Shown piece by piece: positions 1-11,348 of a stretch of 64,000 nucleotides of DNA. The notes under the pieces are model-generated. The model was not told the DNA's origin. It was given only the letters and a program-made list of their open reading frames with translations, and made no database searches. Source of the DNA: Alisma plantago-aquatica (Eukaryota; Streptophyta; Magnoliopsida; Alismatales; Alismataceae). Each line of letters starts with the position of its first letter. Position 1 is the first letter of the stretch. Position numbers and translations under genes: made by a program. The stretch lies in assembly GCA_963693085.1 (NCBI GenBank), contig OY856409.1, forward strand, positions 1,537,851,072-1,537,915,071, read 5' to 3'.

Positions 1-1254
1 ACCTATACCATAGGCACATAGGTACCAATAGTCTCATCCTCCCTCTAGGGTTTGGTTCCTCTAAAGGCAACCAAGATACCATCAGCCTCCAGGGATCGTG
101 CATGAGGCAACCGCAACCATCCTCTTAGGTTGCATAATCCTCAAGTTCTCTGGGTTTCTCCTAGCCCAGATTCTAAACTTCCAATCTTCTAGCTCGGGCC
201 CTGCTCTCTCTCTCTCTCTAGATATTAACCCTACAACAACCTTACTACTGGAGGTCCTCTCTCTAAGGTGGATAAAGCTCACAAGCGTACACCTACTTGA
301 GAGAAACCTATTTTCACCCAAGATTATCTAAAACTCTTCATGCTTATCTCATAAGTTATCCAACATATTCTCCTGGCTAGGGTTTTAGCCTATTGTCAGC
401 CCTACTGACATACTTTGGGTGCAACTTTTCCATGCTCAAATAAGCTCATAGGGTTTCTATATGGTCATCACTAACCTCATCAATGAAGGAGATATCCTTC
501 ACTCTACCATGCATGACCCTTCCCAGGGTTGGGTCGCCAAAGGTACTAGGTCAACCAACCTCACATGGCTCAAATTGTCATGGATATCCAAACTAAAAGC
601 ATGTACACCCACACACATGGTCTACCATGACATCTAACTCATCGTTTTATCCCTCTCTAACCACCACTTAGGGTTAGGGTTAGCATCATCCTCAGAGGAT
701 GTACCGGGTCTCTACCTTTAATGGAGATCTCTGCCTCCAAAACCAACTCTCTGCTCGTCCTCCTGACCAGAGGGTCTAACCTCAAGTCTCTCATGACAAC
801 ACATGTCATACGACCTAAGCATGCAACTATTCTTTAGTTTACGCTTAAACTATTAAGCTTATGTCCATGACATCTTATTTACATGTTGTTTATTAATTTG
901 GTGGAGGATTACTTAAACTTTATCAACTTTACCCATACATCAAGAGGGTGGGGAAGAGAAGGAAAACCCTAATCCTTGAAATCATTAACAAAATTTGAGT
1001 TGAGAAGGGATGAACAAGATGAGAGAGTCCTAAAGGTATCTTATTTCGAGTCAAATCTTGAGACATTGGCCAGGCAGTCACACAAATCCAGTAGTCCTCG
1101 TATTCCTACTAGCGGTGCAGAGGAAAAATATTGCCAGCCCCTAGATGTGATCCTTTTCTAGACACCTCTATCTTTCAGAAAATCCTCTAATAACTCCCTC
1201 AGTTCTATGGAATTTTTAAAATTTAATAATTATTAAAGATTCAATGAGGAACTG
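1..1254. other. Unassigned sequence, possibly gypsy leader
   Basis: No coding region is recognisable here. The short ORFs lack known motifs and have no supporting frame conservation. Because a tRNA-primer-like site and an LTR-like terminus lie just to the right in minus orientation, this stretch may be the untranslated leader or gag-proximal part of a minus-strand gypsy element that continues off the left edge. That assignment is an inference from position only. Confidence 0.3.
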
Positions 1255-1268
1255 ATTCTCTAATACCA
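1255..1268 (-). other. Degenerate Met-tRNA primer-binding site
   Basis: Read on the minus strand the sequence is TGGTATTAGAGAAT, matching the plant retrotransposon primer-binding consensus TGGTATCAGAGC at 10 of the first 11 positions. It lies 2 bases inside an LTR-like end (TG at 1271), the expected spacing. It implies a minus-strand element whose internal region lies to the left. Confidence 0.45.
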
Positions 1269-1770
1269 AATGTAATGACCCCGCCTCCTGATAACCCCCA
1301 CTTAAGGGAGACCAAGAGGTCAGAGCCGTTATCCCAATAAACTAGATCAAATGTTCGACAAGTAATCAGTAATAATTATGAAATTCTACCAACTAAACTA
1401 AAATATGGTATAAAATAAAACTTTGGAAACCTTTTAAAAACTTTGGATATCTACTTCCATTCACAGCTTGAGTCTATTCTATCTAATCCTCCTTGTACTT
1501 TATTTCTTATTTTCACAATGTGTCACTTTACTGTTTTGTTCATTTCAGAGTTGCACCTAAAATGCCGACGAACAAAACGTCAGTCAGCACATAGAAATAT
1601 GCATGTATCTGAGGACAACCAAAATTTCACAAATATGGATAACAATCTAAATATAATAATCAAATTAATTAACAAGCCAAATTACACTTTCAATGTGACA
1701 TTCTCCACTGCTTTGGACCTAACCCTAGAATTCCCTCTTTGGGGTTTCTCTTTTACCATTGACTTAAGGC

Positions 1771-1902
1771 CACCTTCTCATTCTCGAGCTTGGTGCCTGG
1801 GGTCACTACTCATGGTCCCCATTAGTCATGCAACAAAGACCACCTTCTCAATCCTGAGCTTGGTGTCTGGGGTCACCACTCATGGTGCCCATGGGTCTTC
1901 CC
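1771..1902. repeat. Direct duplication of about 60 bp inside the LTR
   Basis: Two similar copies beginning CACCTTCTCA at 1771 and 1841 (period 70) share most of their bases, including GAGCTTGGTG and CTGGGGTCAC. This is a local duplication within the LTR with no coding meaning that I can support. Confidence 0.6.
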
Positions 1903-3297
1903 TCCTGGGCTTGAACTTTTGGCATCATCCATCAGGGTGACATGTAGGTGTGAGAATACACCCTTATATTATAATTGTGATAATCATAGTGACTTTATGA
2001 TTTGCAATTATGAACATCCAAACTGATAGGTTGCATTCAATGCAATTAATCATCTAGAAAACTTTCGGGAAACTAATGCGATTAACCATAATTAACCACA
2101 TACCTGTCAGGCTGACTTGAGTGCAGAAATAATCCAACTAATCAAGAAATCCAGTGAACAAGCAAGCACACAAGATGATCCTGAAATATGCATCCAATTT
2201 TCCTATCATTGATCAGGCCATCAAGGTCTATTATACCTAGCTCACTTCCTAGGGTTTCTAGTCCACTTTTTAGGGTTTCGATTAGAATTAGGGTTTCACT
2301 TCATTTTTACTTTCTTAAACCCTAGTTTTATAAAATTACTCACAAACCCTAATTATCTCATCTACTCCTCATGAAAGGTATTAAGGTTACCTTTTGACAA
2401 CATATAACCCTAATTTCATATTAAAGGTCCTTTTCTTTCCTTTTTCCCTTATCTAGAATTTCTAAGGATATTAACCATCATATTAGGTTTAAAACCATAA
2501 ATATTGCAATTCCATCTTCAAAATAGGTTAAGATTCATCTTTATCATTAAACAGGTTAACAATACTTGAATTAACCTATTTGCACTTATAAAACTATCCA
2601 TAATCATCAATTAGGTTTCCTAACAAAAAATTAATATCTTTTTCATAAAAATAATATACTTTTGCAAATAAGAACTAAATCAGGTTATCAAAATATTTTT
2701 AGAGTGATCCTCATAATTTTCTAATCAACTTTCATGTTTTAACTTTATTCATCAGAGCTTCCTAGCAATAGTTATGATTTTTGCAAAGTAATTCATATCC
2801 TTGAATGATTTGGTATTTTTAGTAAAACATCAGCCGCTAGATCCGTGGTCCACTAGACCATGCGGGATCCAACGTCCCACACTCTGCGCGCTTATCTTGT
2901 GATGAAATTAAAGGATTGGGAAAGAATGCCCTTACCTGGCTAACACAAGAGCTAGGGCAAAGGGGTCTTTTACCCCTTGGTTTCTTCTACCTTGGGCTGG
3001 CTCGCGAGTAGCCCTGCAGAGTCAACTCCAAAGTTGACTTTGGGCTATCTTCTACCCATGATCAAGCCGACTGGACCGAGAGAGTCGCATGGCTCTCCCA
3101 AAATTGTAGCTTACCTCAATTCCTCATCCTCACTAGTGCTCCACCGCCAATGCTCCGTCGGAGCTCCAGTGAGGGTTGCTGCTGGGCAGGGGGAAGAACA
3201 TGTCGATGGATCAAATTGAACGCACCAAGATGATTGTTGCTGCACTGCGGTCATGAGAGGGTAAACTTCAGGTTTGCTCACATTGTTGTGTGCACTA

Positions 3298-3311
3298 CCC
3301 TATATATAGGG
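3298..3311 (-). promoter_or_regulatory. Candidate LTR TATA box (palindromic)
   Basis: The palindrome CCCTATATATAGGG lies in the minus-orientation LTR. A minus-strand TATA box here would drive transcription towards 1271, as required for a 5' LTR. No initiation evidence exists, and the motif is symmetric, so its strand comes only from the LTR orientation. Confidence 0.3.
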
Positions 3312-3487
3312 TGGCCATCGAGTCCTCGGTGAATTGGGGACTTCCCCATTTCACAACGAAACCCCACCAACCTTAGGGTGGTTGGGTTTGGAACAAGCTC
3401 CTAAAGGAGATGGACTCCTTCACATATTCTCATATGGCTTCTAATTTGAAAAATATCCGATCGAAAAATTCATAGCCTGGACTCTGG

Positions 3488-3506
3488 GCCCCTGTTTGGG
3501 AATGGA
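3488..3506. repeat. Harbinger left terminal inverted repeat
   Basis: The left TIR begins GCCCCTGTTTGGGAAT and is preceded by the target duplication TGG at 3485-3487. It matches the inverted right end at 18 of 19 positions. Confidence 0.85.
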
Positions 3507-3544
3507 CTCAGATTTCGTAGTCTGGACTGGATTAGACGGGGTTA

Positions 3545-3710
3545 GTCAGGATTCAGTCTGATTCTGTTTGGCAACCCAGTCTGATTCTATTTGGCAACCC
3601 AGTCTAATTCTGGTCAGCTGGTCTGATTTGAGTCTGATTGCAGTCTGATTCTGTTTGGCTGCTAGGATGGATTCAGTCTGCTTTTGTTTGGCAACGTAGT
3701 CAGTATCTGC
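3545..3710. repeat. Harbinger left subterminal repeats
   Basis: At least four degenerate copies of CAGTCTGATTCTGTTTGGCA occur head to tail just inside the left TIR. The right end has shorter relatives containing GGACTGAG and GGACTGGG near 11157-11285. Such subterminal repeats are typical transposase or ORF1 binding regions; binding here is inferred. Confidence 0.65.
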
Positions 3711-4020
3711 TGATTCTGTCCTGATGTTTTAGAACTATTTTATCAAGGATAAGGAATGTGTAGTTGTGCTGCCGCTTAAGCAGAAGTTGGCCGAAGTGTA
3801 TTATATACTAAATAACAAATACATAATATATAAAATGCATAATTGATGTATTTAAATTAAATAGTAGCAAACGTTCATAGCATGTTTGTAGCAGAACGTA
3901 ATACCACATAAATAAAAAGATAATATTTTATTGGTTCTCAGGCAAATACATATGTAACATACAAACTGAAAGGAGAGGTCTGCCCTGGACCTAGACAAAG
4001 ACAAAGCTACACAATCTAAG

Positions 4021-4365
4021 TTGGTGAGCAAGCAGCCAACTTCATGCCTCGTCTTACTCGTCGGCCAACTTCATGGCCTCGTCGTACTCGTCCCACGACA
4101 CAGGACAAGCTTCGTCCAACAACTGATTTGTATCCTATTTGCTGGCGTCTTTTGGCCACTCAAACAACAACGACAGATGGTGAATAGGATGAGTAACACC
4201 CTTTGCTTGTTCATCTCTCTCATTTGGGCCCTCATCGCGTGTAGGCTCGCAACATTTTTTCTTGCAAATAAGGTTTTCTTCTACATATTTTTTAATCTTC
4301 GACAGAGACATCATTAGTTTTTCAAATTTTGTCCTTGCCTTTGAATGTGACCGTGATGATGACAT
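4021..4365 (-). pseudogene. Decayed Harbinger accessory ORF, 3' part
   Basis: An open minus-strand frame starts at MSSSRSHSKA (4365), probably just after a splice acceptor (TATAG before the ATG), runs through a lysine-rich, coiled-coil-like stretch (KFEKLMMSLSKIKKYVEEN) and stops at 4135. The frame then continues with acidic codons to about 4021, including WDEYDEAMKLADE, interrupted by stops. No domain is recognised. Its place downstream of the second Myb/SANT remnant suggests it is the C-terminal exon of that gene, but it could be a separate small gene. Confidence 0.35.
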
Positions 4366-4689
4366 CTATAGTTAATAAATAAATATAAGTATTAGCAAAT
4401 ATCAATAATAGTAAGAAAACTGTGACAATATTGAATACAAATAAATGCTCCAAACAAACTTAGCTACAAATAAGTAAGAACATGATGTATGCATTCAATA
4501 CATAACAATAAAGCTCCAAACAAACTTAGCTACATACAAATAAATGTTGCGAAGTAAACACAAACAACTACAAAGTCGTGGAAATATATTACAAGTTAAT
4601 GTGTTATTTTCGCCGTCTAACGTGGTTGTTTGATTCACTCATCGGTGTTAATAAGGTATTCAGTAACCCCAGGTGGGTAAATGCGACGA

Positions 4690-5041
4690 GTCGTCATGAA
4701 GTTGTGTTGCACGGCCAATGGCGGGGAGGCAATAAATCTCCCAAAATAAAAAGATTGTCTCTTATGAACTCTCTCCTTATGTGTTGCCATCTCATATGCA
4801 ACTCAGTCAAAGATATGTAAGCCCCCCCAGTTATGTTTCAGAAGTCACGCCATGCCTCCATCCAAGCCTGTGTAGTATAGACTCCATTAACACATCTCCC
4901 CAACTCATATTGGTTTCTCGTCATACCTCTGTGAACCATATCAAGCTCCGTACACCACATAAAAGAAGGCGTCCTTGGAGGCCCAACCATAGTACAAATT
5001 CTGTAAGTAACATGTTTTAGATGTAAGGGTGTATCACACAA
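4690..5041 (-). pseudogene. Second Myb/SANT-like DNA-binding domain remnant
   Basis: The minus strand encodes QYELGRCVNGVYTTQAWMEA, closely parallel to QYDLGRCVDGHFTREAWREA in the ORF1 at 7627-8689. After an in-frame TGA the same frame continues with an LTELHMRWQHIRREF motif, the third helix region of Myb/SANT-like domains (Myb_DNA-bind_3 type). The domain is therefore real but broken by at least one stop, with more stops further on. In PIF/Harbinger elements such proteins help transposase bind DNA and enter the nucleus. Carrying two divergent copies in one element is unusual; this one is more decayed and may derive from a nested or recombined relative. Confidence 0.65.
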
Positions 5042-5250
5042 TTAAGGGAATATAAAATGCATATTCAGTGCTAACTAAAATTTATCAACATCACGGTGAA
5101 AAACATACACCCTCCATAAAACATACACCAACATTATGATAAATAACAAAAGCCTGTTAATGTCGGATGAATTCAGAAATATTTAATGTTCAAAACATCG
5201 AATGGTGGACAATGTAAATTGACACAACAAACTAAATGTAGCTCTCTGCC

Positions 5251-5758
5251 ATTAAACGTTATGGCGTCACCATCGGTGAAGGAATGTCTAAAAGAAGACT
5301 ACTATCTTCCTCCATACTGGCAACGTTGCGTTCTAGAACCTCATGCTCATACTTTTTTGGGTGTATATATCATCGTAGTTGTGATGAATTTCAACAAAGT
5401 CCTTCATGTTCATTTCCTGGCCCCACACTGACTTGCACTCGACAGTTAGTACCATAATCTCATCTTTCAAAGAATCAATTGTTGGGGGGAGATCGACTGC
5501 CCAACGGAAGTATCTGCACCGATCTTTTCCCTACAATGTATTATCAAGTTTCATGAATGAAAAAGAATGTGCAGCATACACAACGACAACCTATTATCTA
5601 TGTATTTACTAGTGCACCTCACGAGAAGGACATATGTAATACATTTCGCCCGACCTTTCACTCAGAATGCCAAAATCATACAACCCTACATCCTTTGTGT
5701 TGAGCCGCAAGGCTGCATCTAACCCACAATCACACCTCAGAACTTCAGATGGATCCAT
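5251..5758 (-). pseudogene. GRF-type zinc-finger protein remnant
   Basis: Two minus-strand exons fit a GRF zinc finger. Exon 1 starts at the ATG at 5758 and contains VLRCDCGLDAALRL followed by MYYICPS; a GT donor follows the exon end near 5618. Exon 2 begins near 5530 after a TTGTAG acceptor with GKDRCRYFRWAVDLPP, supplying the last cysteine and the aromatic GRF signature, then a helical segment. A frameshift at a run of six A residues separates this from a plausible coiled-coil tail ending near 5251. GRF fingers bind single-stranded nucleic acid in known proteins; the role here is unknown. It may be an element-encoded accessory protein or a captured gene. Confidence 0.6.
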
Positions 5759-5963
5759 TGACATCTAAAACATGATTGAGGATTAGTAAAAATATTTTCG
5801 AATTCTGAACATAGATTTCAAATACAAATTTCCGAACATAAAATAGGCATAAGTGCTTGTTCTATGATGTATTGTATCCGTCCTCGTTTGAAGAGTCATT
5901 ATTGCTCATGATGTGAAGTCATTGGCGAAGATATTGGCACCTCTCACGTAGAGTGGAAATATC

Positions 5964-6290
5964 TTATTTGAGCCTATCGATGTCTGCTCTTGTCGAACTG
6001 ACAAAGTCACATTGTTCAGACCATAGCTTGTGTTCGTTGCGTGCATATGCAAGTTGTGTTAGCATAGCATCCCTAACTGTAGTAAGTGTGGCAACTGTGG
6101 GTGGTACACGCTGCACGGGCAATCTAAATATGACATCTGTTTGAAACAAGCCCCCTACCACATGTAAAATACGGTCTGTGGGGGTTGTTATTTTCATAAC
6201 GTCCATTTGCCGCGTCCGCGTCATCCATATACACACGTACAGTGCATTGAAGGCCGCATGTACAACAAGGCATTCCATTCTCCATTTCAA
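5964..6290 (-). CDS. Unrecognised 108-codon ORF in Harbinger
   Basis: This open minus-strand frame starts MKWRMECLVVHA and ends with TRADIDRLK. I recognise no family. It lies between the transposase remnant and the GRF zinc-finger remnant on the same strand, so it may be an exon of an accessory gene. The C-terminal half is mildly charged and helical in appearance. It could also be a chance frame; there is no start context or paralogue in the window to support it. Confidence 0.25.
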   Translation of the reverse strand: MKWRMECLVVHAAFNALYVCIWMTRTRQMDVMKITTPTDRILHVVGGLFQTDVIFRLPVQRVPPTVATLTTVRDAMLTQLAYARNEHKLWSEQCDFVSSTRADIDRLK

Positions 6291-6518
6291 GACAACCTAC
6301 CGATTCATTATGTCAAGTATATTATTAGGATCTAGTAAAAAGTTCATAAAAAACAACTAAAGGATACAAAGTTATGTCGTGGACAATTTTTCAAATAATG
6401 TCGAAGACTATTACAGATACAATTGTACGTCAACGGGCATCCCATAGAAAATTAGAAATGGATTCACGTAAACGATCGCCCTCCCTTGAATCGGCCTCAG
6501 TTGTTTGTTGGAGGGAAC

Positions 6519-7690
6519 TCAGGTCAACCCCAGCAGGGGAACGACAGATGTTGAAATGTCATCTGGGAGTTCTTCCATGATACTTTCGCCATCATGTTGG
6601 TGGCGTATGAAATTGTGGAGGATACAACAAGCCATTACAAGGCAACACTGTGAATGCATGGGATATGTCGCCCCCTTTTTAAGGTAGGCAAACCGCCGCT
6701 TCACCATCCTAAATGCTCTTTCTACAACATTACGTAATTATGCGTGGCGGTGGTTGAACATCTCCTTCTTGCTGGTGTAGGCATGTCTGTTTCCTCGGTA
6801 CTCAGAAATATGGTAAGCTGTGTTGCGATACGGTGCAAGGAATTGTGGAGTGTTGGCATTCCCTACATCAACTAGGTAAAACTTTTCCGGCAGAACTTTA
6901 AACCTGCCCATGGTCGTCGCTAACTGTAGGACCTGTTGGTCAGCAGCCGATCCCTCCCACCCAGTTAGGACATATGTAAACTCCATGGAGAAGTCAACGA
7001 CATTAAGAGAGACATTCCCTTTTCTGTCTCGGTAGCGATTTTGCTTCTCTTGTTTAACCAAGACGGGGATGTGTGTTCCGTCAATTGCCCCAATGGCATT
7101 CTATAACACCAAAATAGGTTGTAAACATACTAAATATTTCCAAATGATTAAAGATTTTAGGGGCTAACTATTACCTTGAAGTACGGGTAGAACCTTGGGG
7201 TCTCCAATATACGAGAATGTGTTGTCGTGCATGTCGCTGCAGTTTGCATGACAATGTACTCATTGGACAACGAACACACATCGTCCAAGACTTCATTGAA
7301 CTTTCTACTGATGGTCTCACCAGAGTGAATGTAGTCCTCAGCCAAAGCATGATTTGTAAGTCCATGGCCAACCATTTGTAGGAAGTAGCACACAGCCTCA
7401 ACCGAACTGACGCCTCTAGTACTTCGTAACAAGGCCCGACTCTCAAGCTTGTCCACAAGGGCCAATATAGAATGTGGTCTCATTCGATATAGGTCATAAG
7501 CCCTTTGTTCATGACCGTTTAAAATTTCTAAGACCTTCTGGTGGCCACTCCTAATGCTAACTGACCTAGGTATTGTAGGTGGTACGTCGGAAATGTCGTC
7601 AATGCTGGAGTTTGCTATGGACTCAGCTATTGTATCAGCAATGTGATTAGCTTGGCAGCTTGGGACCTTTCCCAAAGGTCTTGCAACCAT
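6519..7690 (-). pseudogene. PIF/Harbinger DDE transposase (HARBI1-like)
   Basis: The DDE nuclease of PIF/Harbinger cuts and joins transposon ends. Exon 1 (7690 to about 7175) has the N-terminal helical region with YRMRPHSILALVDKLESR and HSGETISRKFNEVLDDVC, ending RFYPYFK at a GT donor. After an intron (about 7174-7101, GT-AG) exon 2 starts NAIGAIDGTHIPVLV, giving the first catalytic Asp. The second Asp lies in YLVDVGNANTPQFLAPYR, and the catalytic Glu in RNVVERAF. One in-frame TAA near 6738, just before LRNVVER, truncates the protein ahead of the Glu; it is consistent with a CAA to TAA change. The frame then stays open to a TGA at 6519. The true start may be later than 7690, since the N-terminus overlaps the end of ORF1 by 64 bases in another frame. 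Confidence 0.87.
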
Positions 7691-8689
7691 ATGGTTATCT
7701 TTTGAGGTGTGTCTATAAGGATGAGGTAGATGGTGCGGTTTGTTGAGTCCTTGATGGCGTTCACAAGTGTTGTAAACACAGCAGTGGGGGCATCTGGGTA
7801 AGTGTCATGGAAATGTTGTAAGATGGTTGTAAACTCTTTCTTTTCAAAGGCTCTAGTTGCCACACCACTGCCTAACTTGTGAACCTTTGCATAAACCTAT
7901 GTAAATTCAGATAACACTTCATTTGAAAACCCACATCGGTCTTGAGCCATTGATGGCCTCTTCTTGCGCCTAACGACAGGAGGCCTCCCACCAACACTCA
8001 GTGTATCTGTTCCGCCTCCCCCAGTGTCTCCCTCACTTTGCATCCCATATGCGCCCATATTAGCTTCCCCTGATTGGCTTCCAGTGTTCATGGGTGTGTC
8101 TGGGCCATCTAAGTCGACAGTGACATCATCCTCGGAGGCAACGTCAGAAGGGATTTGTGTGTCCGTTGAAGACATTGCATGATGTCCTCTAGCAATGTTC
8201 CTCCCCGCCATCATCTCGATGTCATAGTAGTGGGGAAACAACTTGTTAAGCAACCTAGCAAGGTCCTTGTTTTCCTAAGTATACAAAAAAATTGTATTAG
8301 GAAATTAAAGTTTAATATATGACATTATTTTTTTCAATTAAGGGACTGGTTATTGGATATACCGCAAGGCTCTCCCTCCATTCAGGGTTGTCAGGCAGCG
8401 TGGGCGTGTGCCTAGTGTCATCCCATCCAACGCCGCTCTTATTCGTCACAAGCTTCAAAGCGGCATAGTCCCTCCTCAAGTTCTTCCACTGAGTTTTTAG
8501 CTGGTCTATATTGCATGTCGTCTTCCCCATCCTATTTTGCATTTCCACAGTTGCCTCCCTCCAAGCCTCCCTAGTGAAATGACCATCGACACACCTACCT
8601 AGGTCATATTGTCTGCACAATGCAGATACTAGAGCGGCTTCAGACTCTCTTGCCCAAACAATACGAAACTTGGGGTCAGCAGAAGACAT
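7627..8689 (-). pseudogene. Harbinger ORF1, Myb/SANT-like protein
   Basis: ORF1 proteins of PIF/Harbinger act with the transposase in DNA binding and nuclear import. The start chosen is MSSADPKFR (ATG at 8689); a longer in-frame ATG exists at 8725. Exon 1 has the Myb/SANT-like domain with WARESEAALVSAL, LGRCVDGHFTREAWREA and LKTQWKNLRRDY, ending near 8363 at a GT donor. Exon 2 (from 8274 after TTAG) continues ENKDLARLLNKLFPHYYDIE and an acidic, glycine-rich linker with VRRKKRPS, a possible nuclear localisation signal. One in-frame TAG near 7897 interrupts the frame, which then runs on through VYAKVHKLGSG to 7627. The transposase gene lies immediately downstream on the same strand. Confidence 0.8.
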
Positions 8690-10549
8690 ACCCCCGCAGG
8701 TGCTGCAATATATTATGATACACAAATCGTTATATCTTTTATCTTTTCAGAGAAAGTATTTACTTAGAGAGAAACCAAAACATAAATATCTTTTATCTTT
8801 TCAGAGAAAGTGTTTCATGCCCCTATGCAGCAATACAGAGAAACCAAAAGATAGTTTCAAGTTGGATTTCTAGCAAGGATGTATGAGATATACTTTATGT
8901 TTGCCTCAAACATGTCAAGATGTAGTTACTAAGCACTCAGGTGACATAAAAGTTTGACAATAGATACACTCACACAAATGATAGAAAGTAACATGTAACA
9001 TATGGGTAAAATGGTGATATATTGTAGTATGTTTTTTCTAGGATGGGGAATTTTTTATTAATACCACATACGGGAAACTACAAAAATACATACTAAAAGA
9101 CCAATATGCAGAACATTTGGATCAAAGAAAACTTGAGGAAGTATATGAACCTATTTATATATGTTTTATACATTGTACATGCGATGACATGCTTGCTAGT
9201 ATTTACCCAGCAAACTTGCTCTATATTTTATAAAATTGGACATCAATGTGCTCACCTCCCCATACACAGATTGCAACCATAATGACAAAATTGTTGTTCA
9301 TCAAAGTAAACTGCAACAATGAAAGATCAATAAGATATGTCATATTGATGACCAAAATAAAGATACGTCATACATATACAAAAAATTATTTATATTGCAA
9401 GATTTCGAACTGATTTGTATATAGATATGTCGTTAACACAAAAAAGAACTAAAAGATGGGTCAAGTGAAACAAGATCCAAAAATGAGTACCCACACACAC
9501 CATGAGGATGAAAACCAAAATTCTCAACATTTTGGTGGATTTACTTGTTTTAGGAATAGCAATTTTCAAGTAAGAATTACCTTTGGGTGCTAGACAGAAT
9601 TCTCTAGCTGAAAAGTAAGAATTGTAGGAAGTTCATGGTGCTCAACGCATTGAGTAGATTTTGCATGCTAACCACAATGCCACCTGATTCATAAAAGTGA
9701 TTTCCATCTATATTTTCTAACCTAACATATTGCATGATAGTCACTAATAAATTAAGAAAATCGTATTTGTATAAGTGAAGCTCATAGTGGTAAGAGCCTT
9801 GAATAAACCATAGCATTGATCAATAGGTTAGAGTATGCCAGTGTAAAAAGAGCAAAAACTCAATGGTTATAGAGCTTGGGTGGTGTGTATCACATCACAA
9901 CTGAGGTCAGGAATGAAGTTGTTTCTGCAACTTTAACTTTATATAAGAAGAAAAATAGAGGTCAAGAATGAAGTCACCTTTGCTCAAGCATCTTATTTGT
10001 AGCCATCCATACTGTATCTGAGCAAGAAATTGTAACAACCCTTCCTCATTGAAAAAGTAGGATCCAACTGAACTAGACAATAGCTTTGCAAAATGCCAGG
10101 AACCACCACTTTAAGGATAAATGCAATAGCTTTGCAAAATGACAGGAAGCACTTATCAATAGAAGACAGCTAGCCATATAAACAGATTCCAAATGTCTTA
10201 GCCTTCACATTTCATACAGAAAAGGAAAGGATCAACAGATCAAAAATAGTATGGAGCCTTGAGATAAACATCATTTTATCAATCTAATTAGCATCAATTA
10301 CCCCGATATACTTGAGAATGTTAAAGCAAACAAGGCATGGAAACTGAAGAACAAACATCATTAACGAAACTTTTGAAACATCTGTTTAAGAAACAATGAT
10401 GGGATAAGAGAATAGTTCATATCTCTATAAAATATTTTGAAACATCTGTTTAAGAGCTAACTATTACTAACTTATACCATGATCATCAAAGAGCCTAACC
10501 ATATGTTAGACTGTCGGGAAGAAGATGAAGCTCAACCTTTGCATAAAGA
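8690..10549. other. Harbinger non-coding interior
   Basis: AT-rich sequence with only short, unsupported frames. It lies between the GC-rich leader near the right end and the ORF1 start, so it could be a long 5' intron or spacer of the minus-strand transcripts. Short duplications occur, for example two copies of TATCTTTTATCTTTTCAGAG near 8733 and 8787. Confidence 0.4.
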
Positions 10550-11160
10550 TTCAGTACAAAAAATGAACTCAATATTCATCATCACCAACCTATTCAGAAG
10601 TGTTCGACAACGAGCAGCAACTGCGGAATCGACGGGATGAGAAGCACCGCCGGAGAACCAGGGATGACAACCAACTTCCTCCAAGATGCGTAGGTAGATG
10701 TGAAGAACCTCGATGTACAAGGCGATCAATATGAAGGAACACGGACACTGCTTTCCCTTGCTAGGGTTTGTCCTGTGCGTCGACAAGATGGGACGATGAC
10801 TACTCAACCTGAGTCAGGTGGACGGTGCAGATATTCGATGGTCAGAAGGACAGGACAGGGCACGAGTACCTTGCCTTTGCAGGATGTAGCCGCCCTAGTA
10901 GACTGGCGATCGTAGATGGCCGCATTGAATCACCAGGCGGTGGACGCTCCGCCCGACGACTACTGCCCTCCATCCGTGAGCTGCTCGAGGTAGTAGACCT
11001 CGCTTTAACTCATGGACCAACAGTGAGCCGGTAGCAGGTAGAGGGAGAGGGGAAACCAACTGTAGTGAAGGAGAGGGGCTAGAGGGAGAGGGCCGAGAGG
11101 AAGAGGGAGGGGCGCGAGTGAGAGGGAGGGGAGTGAGGGAGTCGGGGGCGCTAAACCGGA
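10550..11160 (-). promoter_or_regulatory. Harbinger GC-rich leader/promoter region
   Basis: This stretch is clearly richer in G and C than its surroundings. On the minus strand it is pyrimidine-rich (repeated CCCTCTCCCT blocks at 11040-11140), followed by sequence resembling a 5' leader and a possible GGTACT splice donor near 10870. It lies just inside the right TIR and upstream of all minus-strand genes of the element, so it is probably the transposon promoter and untranslated leader. Confidence 0.45.
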
Positions 11161-11329
11161 CTGAGATTTGCAATCCCGCCTATACTAGGACTGGGTTAGT
11201 CCGGATTATGGGATTCCATTATCCCAAAACAAGGGTCGAATGGGGTTGCGAACCAAACAACATTTTTTCCCAAACCGGACTGAGTTACTCTAACCTGGCG
11301 CTAGACGATAGCTCTTAATCCGGATCCAA

Positions 11330-11348
11330 TCCGTTCCCAAACAGGGGC
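11330..11348. repeat. Harbinger right terminal inverted repeat
   Basis: The right end reads TCCGTTCCCAAACAGGGGC and is followed by the target duplication TGG at 11349-11351, matching TGG at 3485-3487. Confidence 0.85.

Larger units (their letters stand above)
1271..3487 (-). repeat. Gypsy-type LTR, part 1 (minus orientation)
   Basis: On the plus strand this LTR begins TGTAATGACC next to a primer-binding-like site; its other end is at 12230, beside a degenerate polypurine tract and gypsy pol. In the element's own sense it would read TGTTACAACC to GGTCATTACA. The Harbinger transposon at 3488-11348 splits it. Removing that insertion gives about 3.1 kb, within the range of plant chromovirus LTRs. 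Treating both parts as one LTR is an inference; an alternative is two adjoining partial LTRs. A 165-codon open frame at 1443-1940 has no family resemblance and is not called as a gene. Confidence 0.45.
3488..11348 (-). mobile_element. PIF/Harbinger DNA transposon, 7.86 kb
   Basis: The ends form terminal inverted repeats: the left end reads GCCCCTGTTTGGGAATGGA and the reverse complement of the right end reads GCCCCTGTTTGGGAACGGA (18 of 19). The three bases TGG directly flank both ends (3485-3487 and 11349-11351), a 3-bp target duplication as expected for this superfamily, although TWA is the usual target. Minus-strand genes encode a Myb/SANT-like ORF1 and a DDE transposase, the two hallmark proteins. 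The element sits inside a gypsy LTR. Extra minus-strand coding remnants (GRF zinc finger and a second Myb/SANT domain) fill the left half. Nonsense mutations make it non-autonomous as read. Confidence 0.88.

Noticed and set aside
1443..1940. 165-codon ORF
   Set aside because: It spans a duplicated LTR segment, shows no domain and lies antisense to the presumed element.
3488..11348. Host gene cluster reading of the SANT, GRF and HARBI1-like genes
   Set aside because: All lie on one strand between matching terminal inverted repeats with a 3-bp duplication inside an LTR, so a transposon explains them better.
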